A stretch of 64,000 nt of DNA from Bisporella sp. PMI_857 (lineage: Eukaryota; Ascomycota; Leotiomycetes; Helotiales; Helotiaceae): assembly GCA_021307315.1 (NCBI GenBank), contig JAJSPD010000007.1, forward strand, positions 1,097,256 through 1,161,255, in the 5' to 3' direction. The translations under genes and the position numbers were made by a program. Positions within the stretch are counted from its first letter, which is position 1. The number at the start of each line of letters is the position of its first letter. Of the stretch, positions 30,985 through 41,052 are shown piece after piece. The notes under the pieces are model-generated. The model had not been told where the DNA came from. It did not search any database and saw nothing but the letters and a program-made list of their open reading frames with translations.

Positions 30985-33597
30985 ATGCCAGCGCAAAGCC
31001 CGCCACCACAAGAGTATGCGCGCCTGGTTATAATCTGCATCCTCCTCTTTTTTGTCTATTCTTCCCCGGAACAGAATGGTGGACCTGGCTATACATCCCG
31101 CGATTATGTCGCCGAGCGTAATGGAAGGGTACGCCATAATCTTGATGTTTTGAATCATACAAGATGGCAGGACTTTTCGCCGAAAGGTCCAGCTAAACCA
31201 GACCACGAGGCAGCGAGATACTTGAACCTTACGGGTTTCAGGGAGGATGATGATTATGTTTGGGAAAGACTGGACACTTTTAAGAAAAGGAGCAAATTAT
31301 TCAGTGATGAGGCGCTTAGCAGATTGAGATTGGGAGAAGGTAATGGCGGAGATGCTTTGCCAGGAGAGATATATGAAAACGTCACCGGAGTTGTGGTAGG
31401 GAAGTGGGTGCGGTATTCAGGTGACTTGGCTAGAGGGGAGAGGCATCGGACGTTGAACCTGAGTGAAATCTCACCTGGAATCGATTGGGCTTATCAGAAC
31501 GAAAGATTTTGGACGCGGAACGTGACGGGTCTGGAAGGCAGGCTAGTTCTAAGATTAGATGAAAAGGACGGGCATGAAATGGACTTCGTAGGAAATGACG
31601 CGTCAAATATTCAACCGGATTTGACTGGGGGGCTTGTGAGAGAGATTGCTGCTACAATGACTCTTCAGGACCAGAGTAGCAACGGGGATGGATACGAATT
31701 TCGACTCCACGGGGTACATTGGCCTAAACAAGGCACAATTTTGTTGACTACAACCAGCGAGAAGTTTGCTGGAATTTTTGGGCTCCCACATTTGACACTA
31801 AGCAAGGATTACTTCACATCAAGTCAAAGGATCCTAAACGCTACTTTGGGCAAAGCTGTCAAGAAGATGGAGAAAGCGATATGGTTTGATCCAAGTAATC
31901 CTTGGTCATCTACACCAGATGCTCAAGGCGATGGCATGATGCCTTCGCCACATTGTGAATATGTGGTTGCTGTGCAGGTCTATCCTATGGCAGGCGGATC
32001 ACTAGTGAGTTCAGATCCTAAAATGCTTGTCCATCAAATTGAGCAGGAACTACGATTCCCTAATGGAGCACCACTGCCGATTGTGCCACGACTTCAGTTG
32101 ACTACAGTCATTCTGTCTCCTGATTGTGGCTTCATGCTTGAATCAAAAGGCCCGCCGGACTTCTCTCCAAAACTAGCTGAGCATCTTGTGGGTAAGAAGC
32201 AAGAGGTATGGCTACATAACGTTCATGACTGGTTATTGGTTTTCGGAGCCGTAATGTTCGGGCAGGTAATGCTCATGAAGATCCAATCAAAAGAGGCTTC
32301 AACACCCTCTACGACTGCCCGCGTTAGTTTATACAGTATCGGCATGATGCTGATGGTTGACGCATTAATTTTCTCCGCTTTATCCCTTCTGAGCGCAACT
32401 GCGCCAAACATCTTCCCATCTGCTTTACTTGCATCTTTTGCCGGATTGATGTCAGTGGCGCTAGAAGCCCGATTTGCAAGTGTTGTCTACAATGTCCAGG
32501 AACCGGAGAGGAGGGAAAGATTGAGGGCGGAGCTCGCTACGGAAGCTGCAAGAGCCCCAGCTCAACCGACCCCAACTGCTACCTCGGCTTCTAGTCCGCA
32601 AACAGCTTCAGCGAACACCTCAATTCCAGTAATAACAGCTGCTGGAGCTGATCTCGCTCCTCCTCGGTCAGCCAGCACGGCTACAGAACTCCCAATAATT
32701 GTCCCGTCTGATCAAGATATTGATGCTGAGATGGCAGAGAATGTATCTGCATCTTCAAGTGTCCCAATCCCTGTTCAAAACACAACGCCACTTCTGCCTA
32801 CAACAAATAGACCGACGACAACTCCTCCACCTCAAGCGTCCTCAAGCTTCGGATCGATGTATGTCAAATTTGTTCTCACGCTTACCCTAGTGCTTTTCGT
32901 TTCCCTATCGTCGATTGCGTGGCCCGTGTGGCTCCGTACCGCCTACATTCATCTTCTCTCCATGATCTACCTTTCATTCTGGATTCCGCAGATTCGCCGC
33001 AACATCCTTCGGAACTGCCGTAAAGCGTTGCTCTGGAAATTTGTCATCGGCCAGTCGATACTTCGCCTCCTCCCATTTGCATATTTCTACTTGAGAGAAG
33101 ATAACATCATGTTCGCGAGGAGTGATTGGAAAGCTTTTGCAGTGTACGTGGGATGGGTGTGGATCCAGATATGGATCCTGGCAGCGCAAGAAATATTAGG
33201 ACCGCGATGGGGCTTGCCTAAAACCTGGACGGATGAAGGGTGGGACTACCATCCTATTCTTAGAGAAGATAATGTAGAAGCCGGAGGCCTGCCAATAGGG
33301 CTAATGCAAATCCCTGGCTCGCCAACGTTGGAGCGTGTCCGGACCGGTGATGATAAGAAGAACTCGACTATGAGCGTTGATTGTGCTATCTGTATGCAGG
33401 TTCTTGAAGTGCCAGTTGTTGCTTCAGGCACTGATGCAGGCAGTTCAGGTGCTGCAGGAGGTGTGGTTGGCATGTTGGCTCGACGCCAGTACATGGTGAC
33501 GCCCTGTAGGCATGTATTCCATAGTCCATGTTTGGAAGGGTGGATGAGATTTCGACTGCAGTGTCCCATTTGTAGAGAAACGCTGCCAGCGTTGTAA
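30985..33597 (+). CDS. dscA: DSC/Tul1 transmembrane RING E3 ubiquitin ligase
   Basis: Single exon, 870 aa. A hydrophobic signal-like segment is at about residues 12-26. Residues 30-410 form a large lumenal region with N-glycosylation sequons (NLT, NVT, NLS, NAT). Multiple membrane spans run from about 415 to 505 and again from about 625 to 745, split by a 100-residue Pro/Ser/Thr linker. The C-terminus is a RING: CAIC, a Gly/Ala-rich insert, CRHVFHSPC, then CPIC, closing at the very end. This is the layout of S. cerevisiae Tul1 and fungal DscA, the catalytic subunit of the Golgi Dsc complex. That complex ubiquitinates membrane proteins and, in aspergilli and fission yeast, is needed to cleave SREBP under low oxygen. 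Confidence 0.93.
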   Translation: MPAQSPPPQEYARLVIICILLFFVYSSPEQNGGPGYTSRDYVAERNGRVRHNLDVLNHTRWQDFSPKGPAKPDHEAARYLNLTGFREDDDYVWERLDTFKKRSKLFSDEALSRLRLGEGNGGDALPGEIYENVTGVVVGKWVRYSGDLARGERHRTLNLSEISPGIDWAYQNERFWTRNVTGLEGRLVLRLDEKDGHEMDFVGNDASNIQPDLTGGLVREIAATMTLQDQSSNGDGYEFRLHGVHWPKQGTILLTTTSEKFAGIFGLPHLTLSKDYFTSSQRILNATLGKAVKKMEKAIWFDPSNPWSSTPDAQGDGMMPSPHCEYVVAVQVYPMAGGSLVSSDPKMLVHQIEQELRFPNGAPLPIVPRLQLTTVILSPDCGFMLESKGPPDFSPKLAEHLVGKKQEVWLHNVHDWLLVFGAVMFGQVMLMKIQSKEASTPSTTARVSLYSIGMMLMVDALIFSALSLLSATAPNIFPSALLASFAGLMSVALEARFASVVYNVQEPERRERLRAELATEAARAPAQPTPTATSASSPQTASANTSIPVITAAGADLAPPRSASTATELPIIVPSDQDIDAEMAENVSASSSVPIPVQNTTPLLPTTNRPTTTPPPQASSSFGSMYVKFVLTLTLVLFVSLSSIAWPVWLRTAYIHLLSMIYLSFWIPQIRRNILRNCRKALLWKFVIGQSILRLLPFAYFYLREDNIMFARSDWKAFAVYVGWVWIQIWILAAQEILGPRWGLPKTWTDEGWDYHPILREDNVEAGGLPIGLMQIPGSPTLERVRTGDDKKNSTMSVDCAICMQVLEVPVVASGTDAGSSGAAGGVVGMLARRQYMVTPCRHVFHSPCLEGWMRFRLQCPICRETLPAL

Positions 33598-33901
33598 AAA
33601 TATATTAACTAATGTTGAAATTAAGAAGTATCTATAGCCGTATTCGTGCTCACTTCGATCTGCGCATTGAAACTATATTTGAAACTATATTTCAATTATT
33701 TATTTATTACATACACTTTTCAGATTATATAATTATTTGGGTGGTTATTCAACAGACCTATATCGACCTATTTACCTAAGTGCGGCGGACACTACGAACC
33801 CAACAGGCTGATATACTAAGTCTCGCTCGTGAGCCACCGCAACTCTTATATCAGCACGGTAGAAGGTATATCCTGGGGTTAAGGAATCGCTAGGACCACG
33901 T
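33598..33901. other. Short convergent gap, no gene seen
   Basis: About 300 bp between converging stop codons, AT-rich around 33660-33740, consistent with 3' UTRs. Confidence 0.6.
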
Positions 33902-34336
33902 TCACCCTCCCGTGTATTGAGCGAGCCCGTTCAAGGCATCCCTCTCTATTTCCACGGTAAACTCACCACCATCGCGAGTGCCTCTAGACATGCCAAAACA
34001 CCATCCTAGATAATCCACCACGGAAGAAACCAAGCCCGTGTCATACTTACCTTCGATTTCTTCTCTGTTTGTCCCTCTGATGCCGCTTCTGTAACTAGCC
34101 ATGCTGTTTTGCCTTCCCTCGTCCTGGCCATCTCTAAGGCACCGGGAACACAAACCTGCCAGCTGATCTGTATAGAAGTCGACGCTGTACAAGAGATGGT
34201 ACCCTGCGTCGGAGTATGTTAAGAAGTGAGGCGATCCTGAATAATATTGCTGGCACAGGCATTGATAGGGGCAGATATGCTTTTTAGATGGGCCGGCGTG
34301 CCCGCACTGGTGGATACCTATTACATAGAAGCACAT
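33902..34336 (-). CDS. Small cysteine-containing fungal protein, unknown function
   Basis: Single exon from ATG 34334-34336, 144 aa; the frame extends 10 codons upstream but without ATG. The protein begins MCFYVIGIHQCGHAGPSKKH and has further Cys pairs at CPYQCLCQQY and LCSRCLRD. The opening M-C-[FY]-x-x-x-x-x-x-x-C-G-H resembles a motif of many small filamentous-fungal proteins of unknown role and may bind metal. No signal peptide or membrane segment. I do not recognise a named family. Confidence 0.55.
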   Translation of the reverse strand: MCFYVIGIHQCGHAGPSKKHICPYQCLCQQYYSGSPHFLTYSDAGYHLLYSVDFYTDQLAGLCSRCLRDGQDEGRQNSMASYRSGIRGTNREEIEGKYDTGLVSSVVDYLGWCFGMSRGTRDGGEFTVEIERDALNGLAQYTGG

Positions 34337-35138
34337 TTTCGCTGGGGGTGAGATAATAGAATTCAAGGTGCAGAGGATACAATAATGGTTTTATGAATAA
34401 CAAATAAATTGTTCCAGTGAACAATGGTGTTATTCTATACTAAAGCAATGTCAATGAGTACTTGCTTTTTTTGCATGACAATGACAACATTCTTTATTTT
34501 AAAATTCCAAAATAAAGAATTAGATATTGGTTCAGATAGAGGATATCTACTCGGCCTTGACAAGAGACTCGGTCTTGATACATTTCCAATAGCCTACCTA
34601 CTCTGCTGCACTGGTGAATGCCAACGTAGTGAAGCATATTCAACGTAAAGTATCCATAGGTACATGCTACATGCTCTTTAACTGTTTTGCATGGGCTTTG
34701 TTATAATACGTACTTTGGCCGAAATCTAGTATGGAGATATCAACATAACTGCGATGTACACGCTTAAAAGTTTAGGGGTGTGGGACAAACCTAAAAATTA
34801 TAGAGAGGTAGTCGATAATCTGAAAGCCCGAAAAGTAGCTATGAAGTTTCACACCCCCAAAAAATCAGCGCCTCGCTCGTATAGCTCGCACTGTGTGCTT
34901 GCTCCCTCCTTATAACACGAGGAAAAAACATACCAGAGAAATTTGTAGAATAGCTTGCACATGCCTATGGCAGCTGCACAACTCTTTTTTATTTTTGGAG
35001 TGTTTAGAGTTTCTGAAATTTGAGCCAGTTTCCAATGTTCAAGTTGATGTTATAGCCAGAGTTTATCAGAAACAATTAGCATTAGCAATTTAGGGTCTTC
35101 ATTTCATGGCATGTCCCACTGTATAAATATCAAATCCC
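34337..35138. other. Intergenic stretch, no gene seen
   Basis: About 800 bp, AT-rich. The words TTCTTTATTTTAAAA and TTCCAAAATAAAGAA near 34490-34517 are partly self-complementary. No coding evidence. Confidence 0.5.
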
Positions 35139-36361
35139 TCACCTCGCCGCCTGTCTCTCCAACACCCAAAACCTCAAGAATACCAAAATAGCCTCCTTCT
35201 CCGCCAATTCTGCAGGTGTCTGCCCCCGCGTATCCTGAATGCCTACGTTTGCTCCCCTCTCCACCAACAAGCGCACCAGATCCTCGCGTCCCTCTCTCGC
35301 CACGTAATGCAACGCTGTGCCCAGCCCCGACGAAGCTTGCTGAATGAGTAACTCTGTACCCGCGTGTTCTACTGCGTCAATGTCTAGCCCGGCGTCGAGT
35401 AGACACTCTACTATCTGATTGCGACCAGGTTTGTGAGAGCGTACCGTAGTATGTAGCGCATTTGTTACTTTAATATTGCTGCCGTGCTGTATCAGTAACC
35501 TGAAACATATGAGAATTAAGTATTTACATGACCAGGAGGAGTTTTGAATCCGAGTCATTAGGCTGTAGGCTTTCCTTTTGTTTCTTAGATGTTGCTCAAA
35601 GGAGCTTGTCCCGTTCTGGACAAAAGATTCTTACAGTTGTATCTAAGAAAATGGAAACCCGGAAAGAAGACTAGAAAAGGAAGTATTTTACCTCCAGATG
35701 TTACTTACTTCACAGATTCGGGCCCCGCTATTGCAGAGGCAACGTCGAGCGGCGTGCGGTGGCGGGTCGGGGGATTGGAGGAGGCGCCATGCGCGAGGAA
35801 CCATTTAAGTAAAGTCATGTCATTAAGTACCTTACTGCACATCATTTTCCGTAAGTCTATGATGGGACAGGGATTAGGAATGGCTAGGGAGAGGAACCTG
35901 CTCATAATGGCCGTGTTGCCAGGGAAGTCTGCGCTGCTGTTATTATCCCAGCCATGGTCTAGAAAGGTTTGGAGAGCATCCATAGATTGTCCTGCTATAG
36001 CTCCACTGACACTATTGCGGTCAACCTTTAGGCCATGGTCCAGAAAGAACGACACTACCTCTGCTTGATTGCTCTTGCCTGCTGTTTCAAGCGCTGGTTG
36101 CAAAAAAGCGATTGGACCAAATGGCGAGGATGAGTTTGCGCTGGAGTCCGAAGAAGAGGAGAACCATTGCTTAACTAAGGTTCTAACGATATTAATGCTC
36201 CCGGCACTGCTAGCCTCACGGAGTTGCCTGAGAAGAAGATCCGAGGAGATGTTATTTAAACGGTCTTGAATGGGATCTTCTACAGCGGAATTGGATATCC
36301 TATTTTTAGGAGTATTGTAGCGTTTGGGTATTTTGCAATCTTTTATGGCTTTGATGTAAAG
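35139..36361 (-). CDS. Ankyrin-repeat protein (5' end unresolved)
   Basis: Two exons are clear: 35709-36361 and 35139-35499, joined in frame by a 209-nt GTAAGT...TTTCAG intron. The upstream edge at 36361 is a good acceptor (TTCTTCAG), and no in-frame ATG precedes the conserved part, so at least one 5' exon is missing. The visible 338 residues carry degenerate ankyrin units: EVVSFFLDHGLKVDRNSV, LLKWFLAHGASSN, RLLIQHGSNIK and the canonical TALHYVAREGREDLVRLLVE. It ends FWVLERQAAR. A protein-protein interaction role is inferred. Either the first exon lies upstream of 36420 with weak coding signal, or the gene has lost its start. Confidence 0.6.
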
Positions 36362-39068
36362 CTGAAGAACAAAACAGATAGAAAGGCCTTCCGTAACAAA
36401 ATAAGCACACGTGACCACATTTGATACTCTTTTTAAAAGAGGCTTTTTGATAAGCTAAGAAAAAATCTTAAGTTTGGATTTGAATATCACAATATGTGTT
36501 TTGTGGCCTAGTGTCCAGGTCTCTTCCCAACTAGTTATCATCCACTTTTTCTCGGTGCCAATCGATAGGGTTTCATCTCTATCATTTAATCTCTGTTCGT
36601 GCTAACGTACCTTATAAGTGGGCGGCGCATATTGGTGAACGGTACAATTCTGGATGGCCATCTTGAAGAGCAACCTTTTCCCCATTAAGTTCCCTTTCGA
36701 GCTCTTGGCCGCGCTAGTCGGTAAATCATGTGTAATTACCAATCGCTCCTAGTTATTTGTCTGAGTATCGACATTAGCCATAGTACATCACAAGAATTTC
36801 GACTGCTTTCATGTTGTCGTATAGCCCTTTGATAGCTGTGCGATTTTATTCAGAATCCGGAATACGGAAGACCTTGGAGAAATCCAACATTACACTAGCA
36901 CGTAAGTTTCTATTTACTTGGAGGACCAAACTCTTGAATGTGCTCACCCACTTCTTCTACCATGATGTCGGAACTAAAGAACAGGGCGTATTTTATCAAA
37001 TCAATTGGTTTTCCTGCATATCACCTCAAGGAGATAGTAGGAAATAATTTTAGAAATAATATGAGGCTCGTATGCTGAGAGAGTTACGTAATATGTATAC
37101 CTAAGTCCGCTCTGAGCTGGAGTTAAGATCACTATACGTACCTGGAAAGCTTAATCCCCGCTCCCAAACTCTTTTCAAGCTTTATGAGTTTGCATTCCTC
37201 GACTTGAATTCAGAGATATCTCGGTTACATCATTGGAGACCTGACTGTACCACGGAGGCTTTTTGCATCTTGTCGGTGAGCAATAGATAAGGCCAATTGC
37301 AGACGGACGATTGATCGAGATCTCATGTGGGTCATCAAATATAAGATCTGTTTTCGAACTTTACTATTGTTAAGTAACGTACCAACTCGAACAAAATCCC
37401 CAAAATTGGTCTATAGTTGCTGGATATCAACATTACCTTGAAGATTTTCAGATGCCTTCTTCATAGCATAAAACTTGGTTAGCTTTGGAGAAACCGGTCA
37501 GGAAATTCACTAGGCTAGTGGATGAAACCTCGATAGAGTAGAATCCTGCATATCAGTCCGGCATTGAAGAAGATACCGGCTACTGTGGTGCGCAAAACTG
37601 CCTTAAGGGTACTCTACCCTTCCGTAAAGATGTAGTCGATCAACAACCCGGCCAGTGCTGCAAGAAAGGTGCCGAAAATTGGCCACTCTTTCCCATTGAT
37701 CTCAATTAGCAGATAGTAAGGCGAAGGGTGACACCTGGTATAAGCAGCACTATCCTGCTAATTACCAGCTGCGCAGATTTCTGATTGCAGGGTTGTTAGT
37801 TAAGACTTTGGCCATAGCCTCTAAGATATTCGGTCCCAGCATGGCGCGTAAACTCTTCATTTTTTAGTTCAAAATAGGTGTTGAGAGACTTGTATTAGGA
37901 CTCAAACCTACTAATTTAGCCACAGTTTAACTACATACCTGTATGACTGACTTGTATTGAAGAAACTGAAGTTTGTGCTATGTTTATCTCGAACAGTAGT
38001 CCCTCCTTTTACCATCCGCTTAAATTAGGGGTAATGCAGACTCTTCCTGCCTAGGACTTCTCAGAACTAGTGTATTTTCTCTCGGTGTGCTAATTCATGA
38101 AAATATGTATTTTCATGCCTTAACATAATCATAGTCTGCACCATTAGAACAAGAAGCGAAGATTATGACATTGCATCCTTCTTAGTTATCTTGAGTTTAA
38201 TGGAAGAATGGAGGAACAGAGTAATAGCGGGTAAATATAAGCGTTCCATTCAGAGAAAAGAGAAAGGCTAGACTAATGCATTTCGTTTCATTAGGATGAT
38301 CTGAGAGCCTTCCACACATACCATTACATGCCTGTTAGGGATATGGAGTTTTCTAGGGTCTGGGGAGATTAATACAGAAAAATTTTGGTGATAAGGGGAA
38401 TTTGAAGTAAATATATCTAAGACTAAAGATGAACTGAAAATTGAAAGAGTAGAACGTACTGAAGGCCTATATCTGAGCATTAAGAATGAGGCTGGGGCTA
38501 TGGACGCTGCTAAATACCCTCAATCTCATTTTCAGAAATTTCAGTTACGAGATGGAACGGTCAATACAGCCAGCCCAGCTAGTTCTATTTTGACTTTAGC
38601 TCAAAAAACTATTTTGCTCTATTAGAGCTAAATCTTGAAAGGCGGAAGTTCGTGCCAAGACTTTGACCGCCACTTTAGTATGCTATTGTATCTCAATTAT
38701 TTCTATGAGTCACGCCGTCACAACAAGCATAATCAATCTGATTATGCCTTTGATTCTTTTGTATAAGGTGAAATACAGAGCGGGGTTGCAATTGACCAAA
38801 GCCACATCTCGCTTGAATATCTTACTGCCTAAATAGGCAGACATAAAACTTGACGAGCGCCTCAGACCACACGAGTTAATGCAACATCTCAAGTCTTCAT
38901 GTCTATTTTATAGTCTTATGTATTCATAATTTTCATATCCCGTAATCTACACAAACCGGGGGCATTCCAATACTGTATCAGCACCAAGCAGGACAAACTC
39001 TGCTGAATGGGATAAACTGAAGCACTTTCCATCTTGTCTATTCAAGCTGAAACGGCGATAAACACAAC
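36362..39068. other. Gene-free stretch with decayed coding traces
   Basis: About 2.7 kb. On the minus strand between 37870 and 37560 two adjoining pieces look once coding: MKSLRAMLGPNILEAMAKVL and, in another frame, EINGKEWPIFGTFLAAL followed by a stop. I cannot name the family. The rest shows only chance frames. Confidence 0.45.
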
Positions 39069-39620
39069 ATGACATCTTCAGGACCACCCAGCACCTTCCT
39101 GGTGGCAGAACATCTGGAGAGGTTTAAGATCTCCCCCACGACGTATCTCGCTCAGCATAAGGAAGAATGCCAACACCTGATAGCTAGTACCATCGTTAAG
39201 CATAGCAACAAAATCCTCATCGTCCAGCGAAGTAGACACGACTACGCTGGTCTCTTCTGGGAGATCCCGGGCGGATCATGCGATCCGGAAGACGAGAGCA
39301 TCCTCAGCGCCGCATGTCGCGAACTTTGGGAGGAAGCAGGGCTGACAGCCACCGCCGTATTAGATGTGGTTGAAGAGGGCGACGATTTGACGGACACACT
39401 TAATGGAAGCATCTGGCGGAAGATGACGTTCCTCGTCGAGGTTGAGAATGCGGCATCCGAAACGCTGGATGTAAAGTTGGATCCTAATGAACATGAGGAC
39501 TTCCTCTGGGCCACAGAGGAGGAATCCCGAAATGGGAGCGTTGGGGACAAGATCATCAGTTGGATCAGTGAGGGGCAGAAGGAGACGGTATTGAGAGCGT
39601 TTGCGATGACAGTATCTTGA
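39069..39620 (+). CDS. NUDIX hydrolase
   Basis: Single exon, 183 aa, starting at the first ATG. The NUDIX box is PGGSCDPEDESILSAACREL followed by WEEAGL, residues 67-92, with RELWEEAGL exactly matching the REUXEEXGU core. One extra residue sits between the Gly and the first Glu (G-x6-E instead of G-x5-E), which may be tolerated in the loop. Strand IVQRSRHDYAGLFWEIPGG precedes it as expected. Members hydrolyse nucleoside diphosphates linked to another group (dNTPs, sugar nucleotides, ADP-ribose); the substrate cannot be assigned. There is no targeting sequence, so it is probably cytosolic. Confidence 0.92.
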   Translation: MTSSGPPSTFLVAEHLERFKISPTTYLAQHKEECQHLIASTIVKHSNKILIVQRSRHDYAGLFWEIPGGSCDPEDESILSAACRELWEEAGLTATAVLDVVEEGDDLTDTLNGSIWRKMTFLVEVENAASETLDVKLDPNEHEDFLWATEEESRNGSVGDKIISWISEGQKETVLRAFAMTVS

Positions 39621-40044
39621 TTGTGTCATAGCATTGACCCAGCAATCATAATCACAGGGCCGAGTGAGCCAATATTTGCGTACTGCCCTTCCTCCCAAGA
39701 TGCTAGACTGGATGTATTATGGCGATCTCCATCTGTCAGCACAGTAGTTTTCATTGGTATTAGACTTAGTTTGGAATTAGCAAGATTGGAATTATGGAGC
39801 TCTAGCTAAGATCATGTTATGAGAATGCGTCAATCGTTGACAGTCATACGATATAATTCTGATCTTGCGTAGTAAACGAGTGTTCAGACCACCGTGCATC
39901 AGAACCCCGAGCTATCCAAGGAATTTTGTTCGCTGGAAGGGGAATAATGACGAATCCTAGAAATACGTAGCAGAATCATGCATTTCCATGTTGGTCAAGA
40001 GATTAACAATACAACGGGTATCAAACGGCCAATTCCGAATTATC
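39621..40044. other. Intergenic stretch, no gene seen
   Basis: About 420 bp between the NUDIX stop and the HET remnant. No recognisable coding or structural signal. Confidence 0.5.
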
Positions 40045-40328
40045 ATTTTGTTGATATAGACCATATCAATCCATAAGGTCGTAACTTTGTCAAGCTGCCG
40101 AAGTTGCTGAACAGCAGCTCAAGGCATGGATCCAATGATAACCCGAGCATCCTTGTCGTCAAGAATTGTCTTCAAAACTGGCACATAACCCAGAGTATAC
40201 GAGAATGCTTCATGTTCTACCATATCATCTTCAGGCTGGTGGTTCATTCGACACTTAATCGGTAAGTATTCCACACCGGTCAGGTACCTAAGAAAGCGCT
40301 TTGTTTCGTCCGATTTGAGTGGCGCATA
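40045..40328 (-). pseudogene. HET-domain pseudogene
   Basis: A minus-strand frame begins YAPLKSDETKRFLRYLTGV and proceeds through HEAFSYTLGYV and TLWIDMVYINKM. These align with the start, first motif (Y-EA-SYTWG) and second motif (LWID-ICINQ) of a HET domain. The Trp of SYTWG is Leu, the Gln of CINQ is Lys, and a TGA follows GSMP between the motifs. No start codon or C-terminal half is present. It is the third HET sequence in the window and clearly dead. Confidence 0.78.
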
Positions 40329-41052
40329 TGGACAACAATTCGTTGTACCGAATCAATTGAATATAAAGTTTCTGAGAATTAAGTTCGTCTAACCACGATG
40401 TAAGTGTATTCCAGTGAAAACACCCTCTCTTAGTTGAGATGCTTGAGCCTTTGGGAAGTGGGTAAATCACTGCTGCCTTGAACCACGGTTCGGCTTTCAA
40501 ATAGCCAACATGGTTGTGTGATCGAAACAATAATAAGAAAAGACCAAGGCGACAGGTTTTGATTATAGTCGTTTTATTCTGTGAATATCTTATTCATTTC
40601 TACACGGACAGTAAGATCAAAGTTTGCGCCACAAATTAAACGCCGTAGAATCCCTTTGCAGGACCCCTATACTCCAAGCGCCATCAAAACACTATGCCTC
40701 ACCAGTGCAGACAATTCCTTCACTCTTCCTTCCCTCCATCCCATTAACAGGAACAAATCGGCATCAGGCCATGCTGATGCCATTCATAAAAAAAAAGCCG
40801 ATGGCACTGGGGATTGTTCCAACAAGCCAGAAGAAAAGATGATACAGGAAAGGAATTGGAACTTTTGTGTAATGTGCAAAAAGCAGAGTAACTGAGCTGA
40901 CAGTATGTGAAGGATGCCAAAACAACGTAAAATTATGGCCGTTATCCAGGTCATCGTTAGGTCGTTGAACATCGATCGTTTTCGTCATATCAAATATGAC
41001 AAATAGTAGACAGATTGAAGCCAAGCAGAGTGGACATAGCAGTAGCCAAAGA
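40329..41052. other. Intergenic stretch, no gene seen
   Basis: About 720 bp upstream of the HET remnant and 3' of ASE1. A minus-strand frame (40764-41147) overlaps the ASE1 3' end and looks like a chance hydrophobic frame. Confidence 0.5.
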
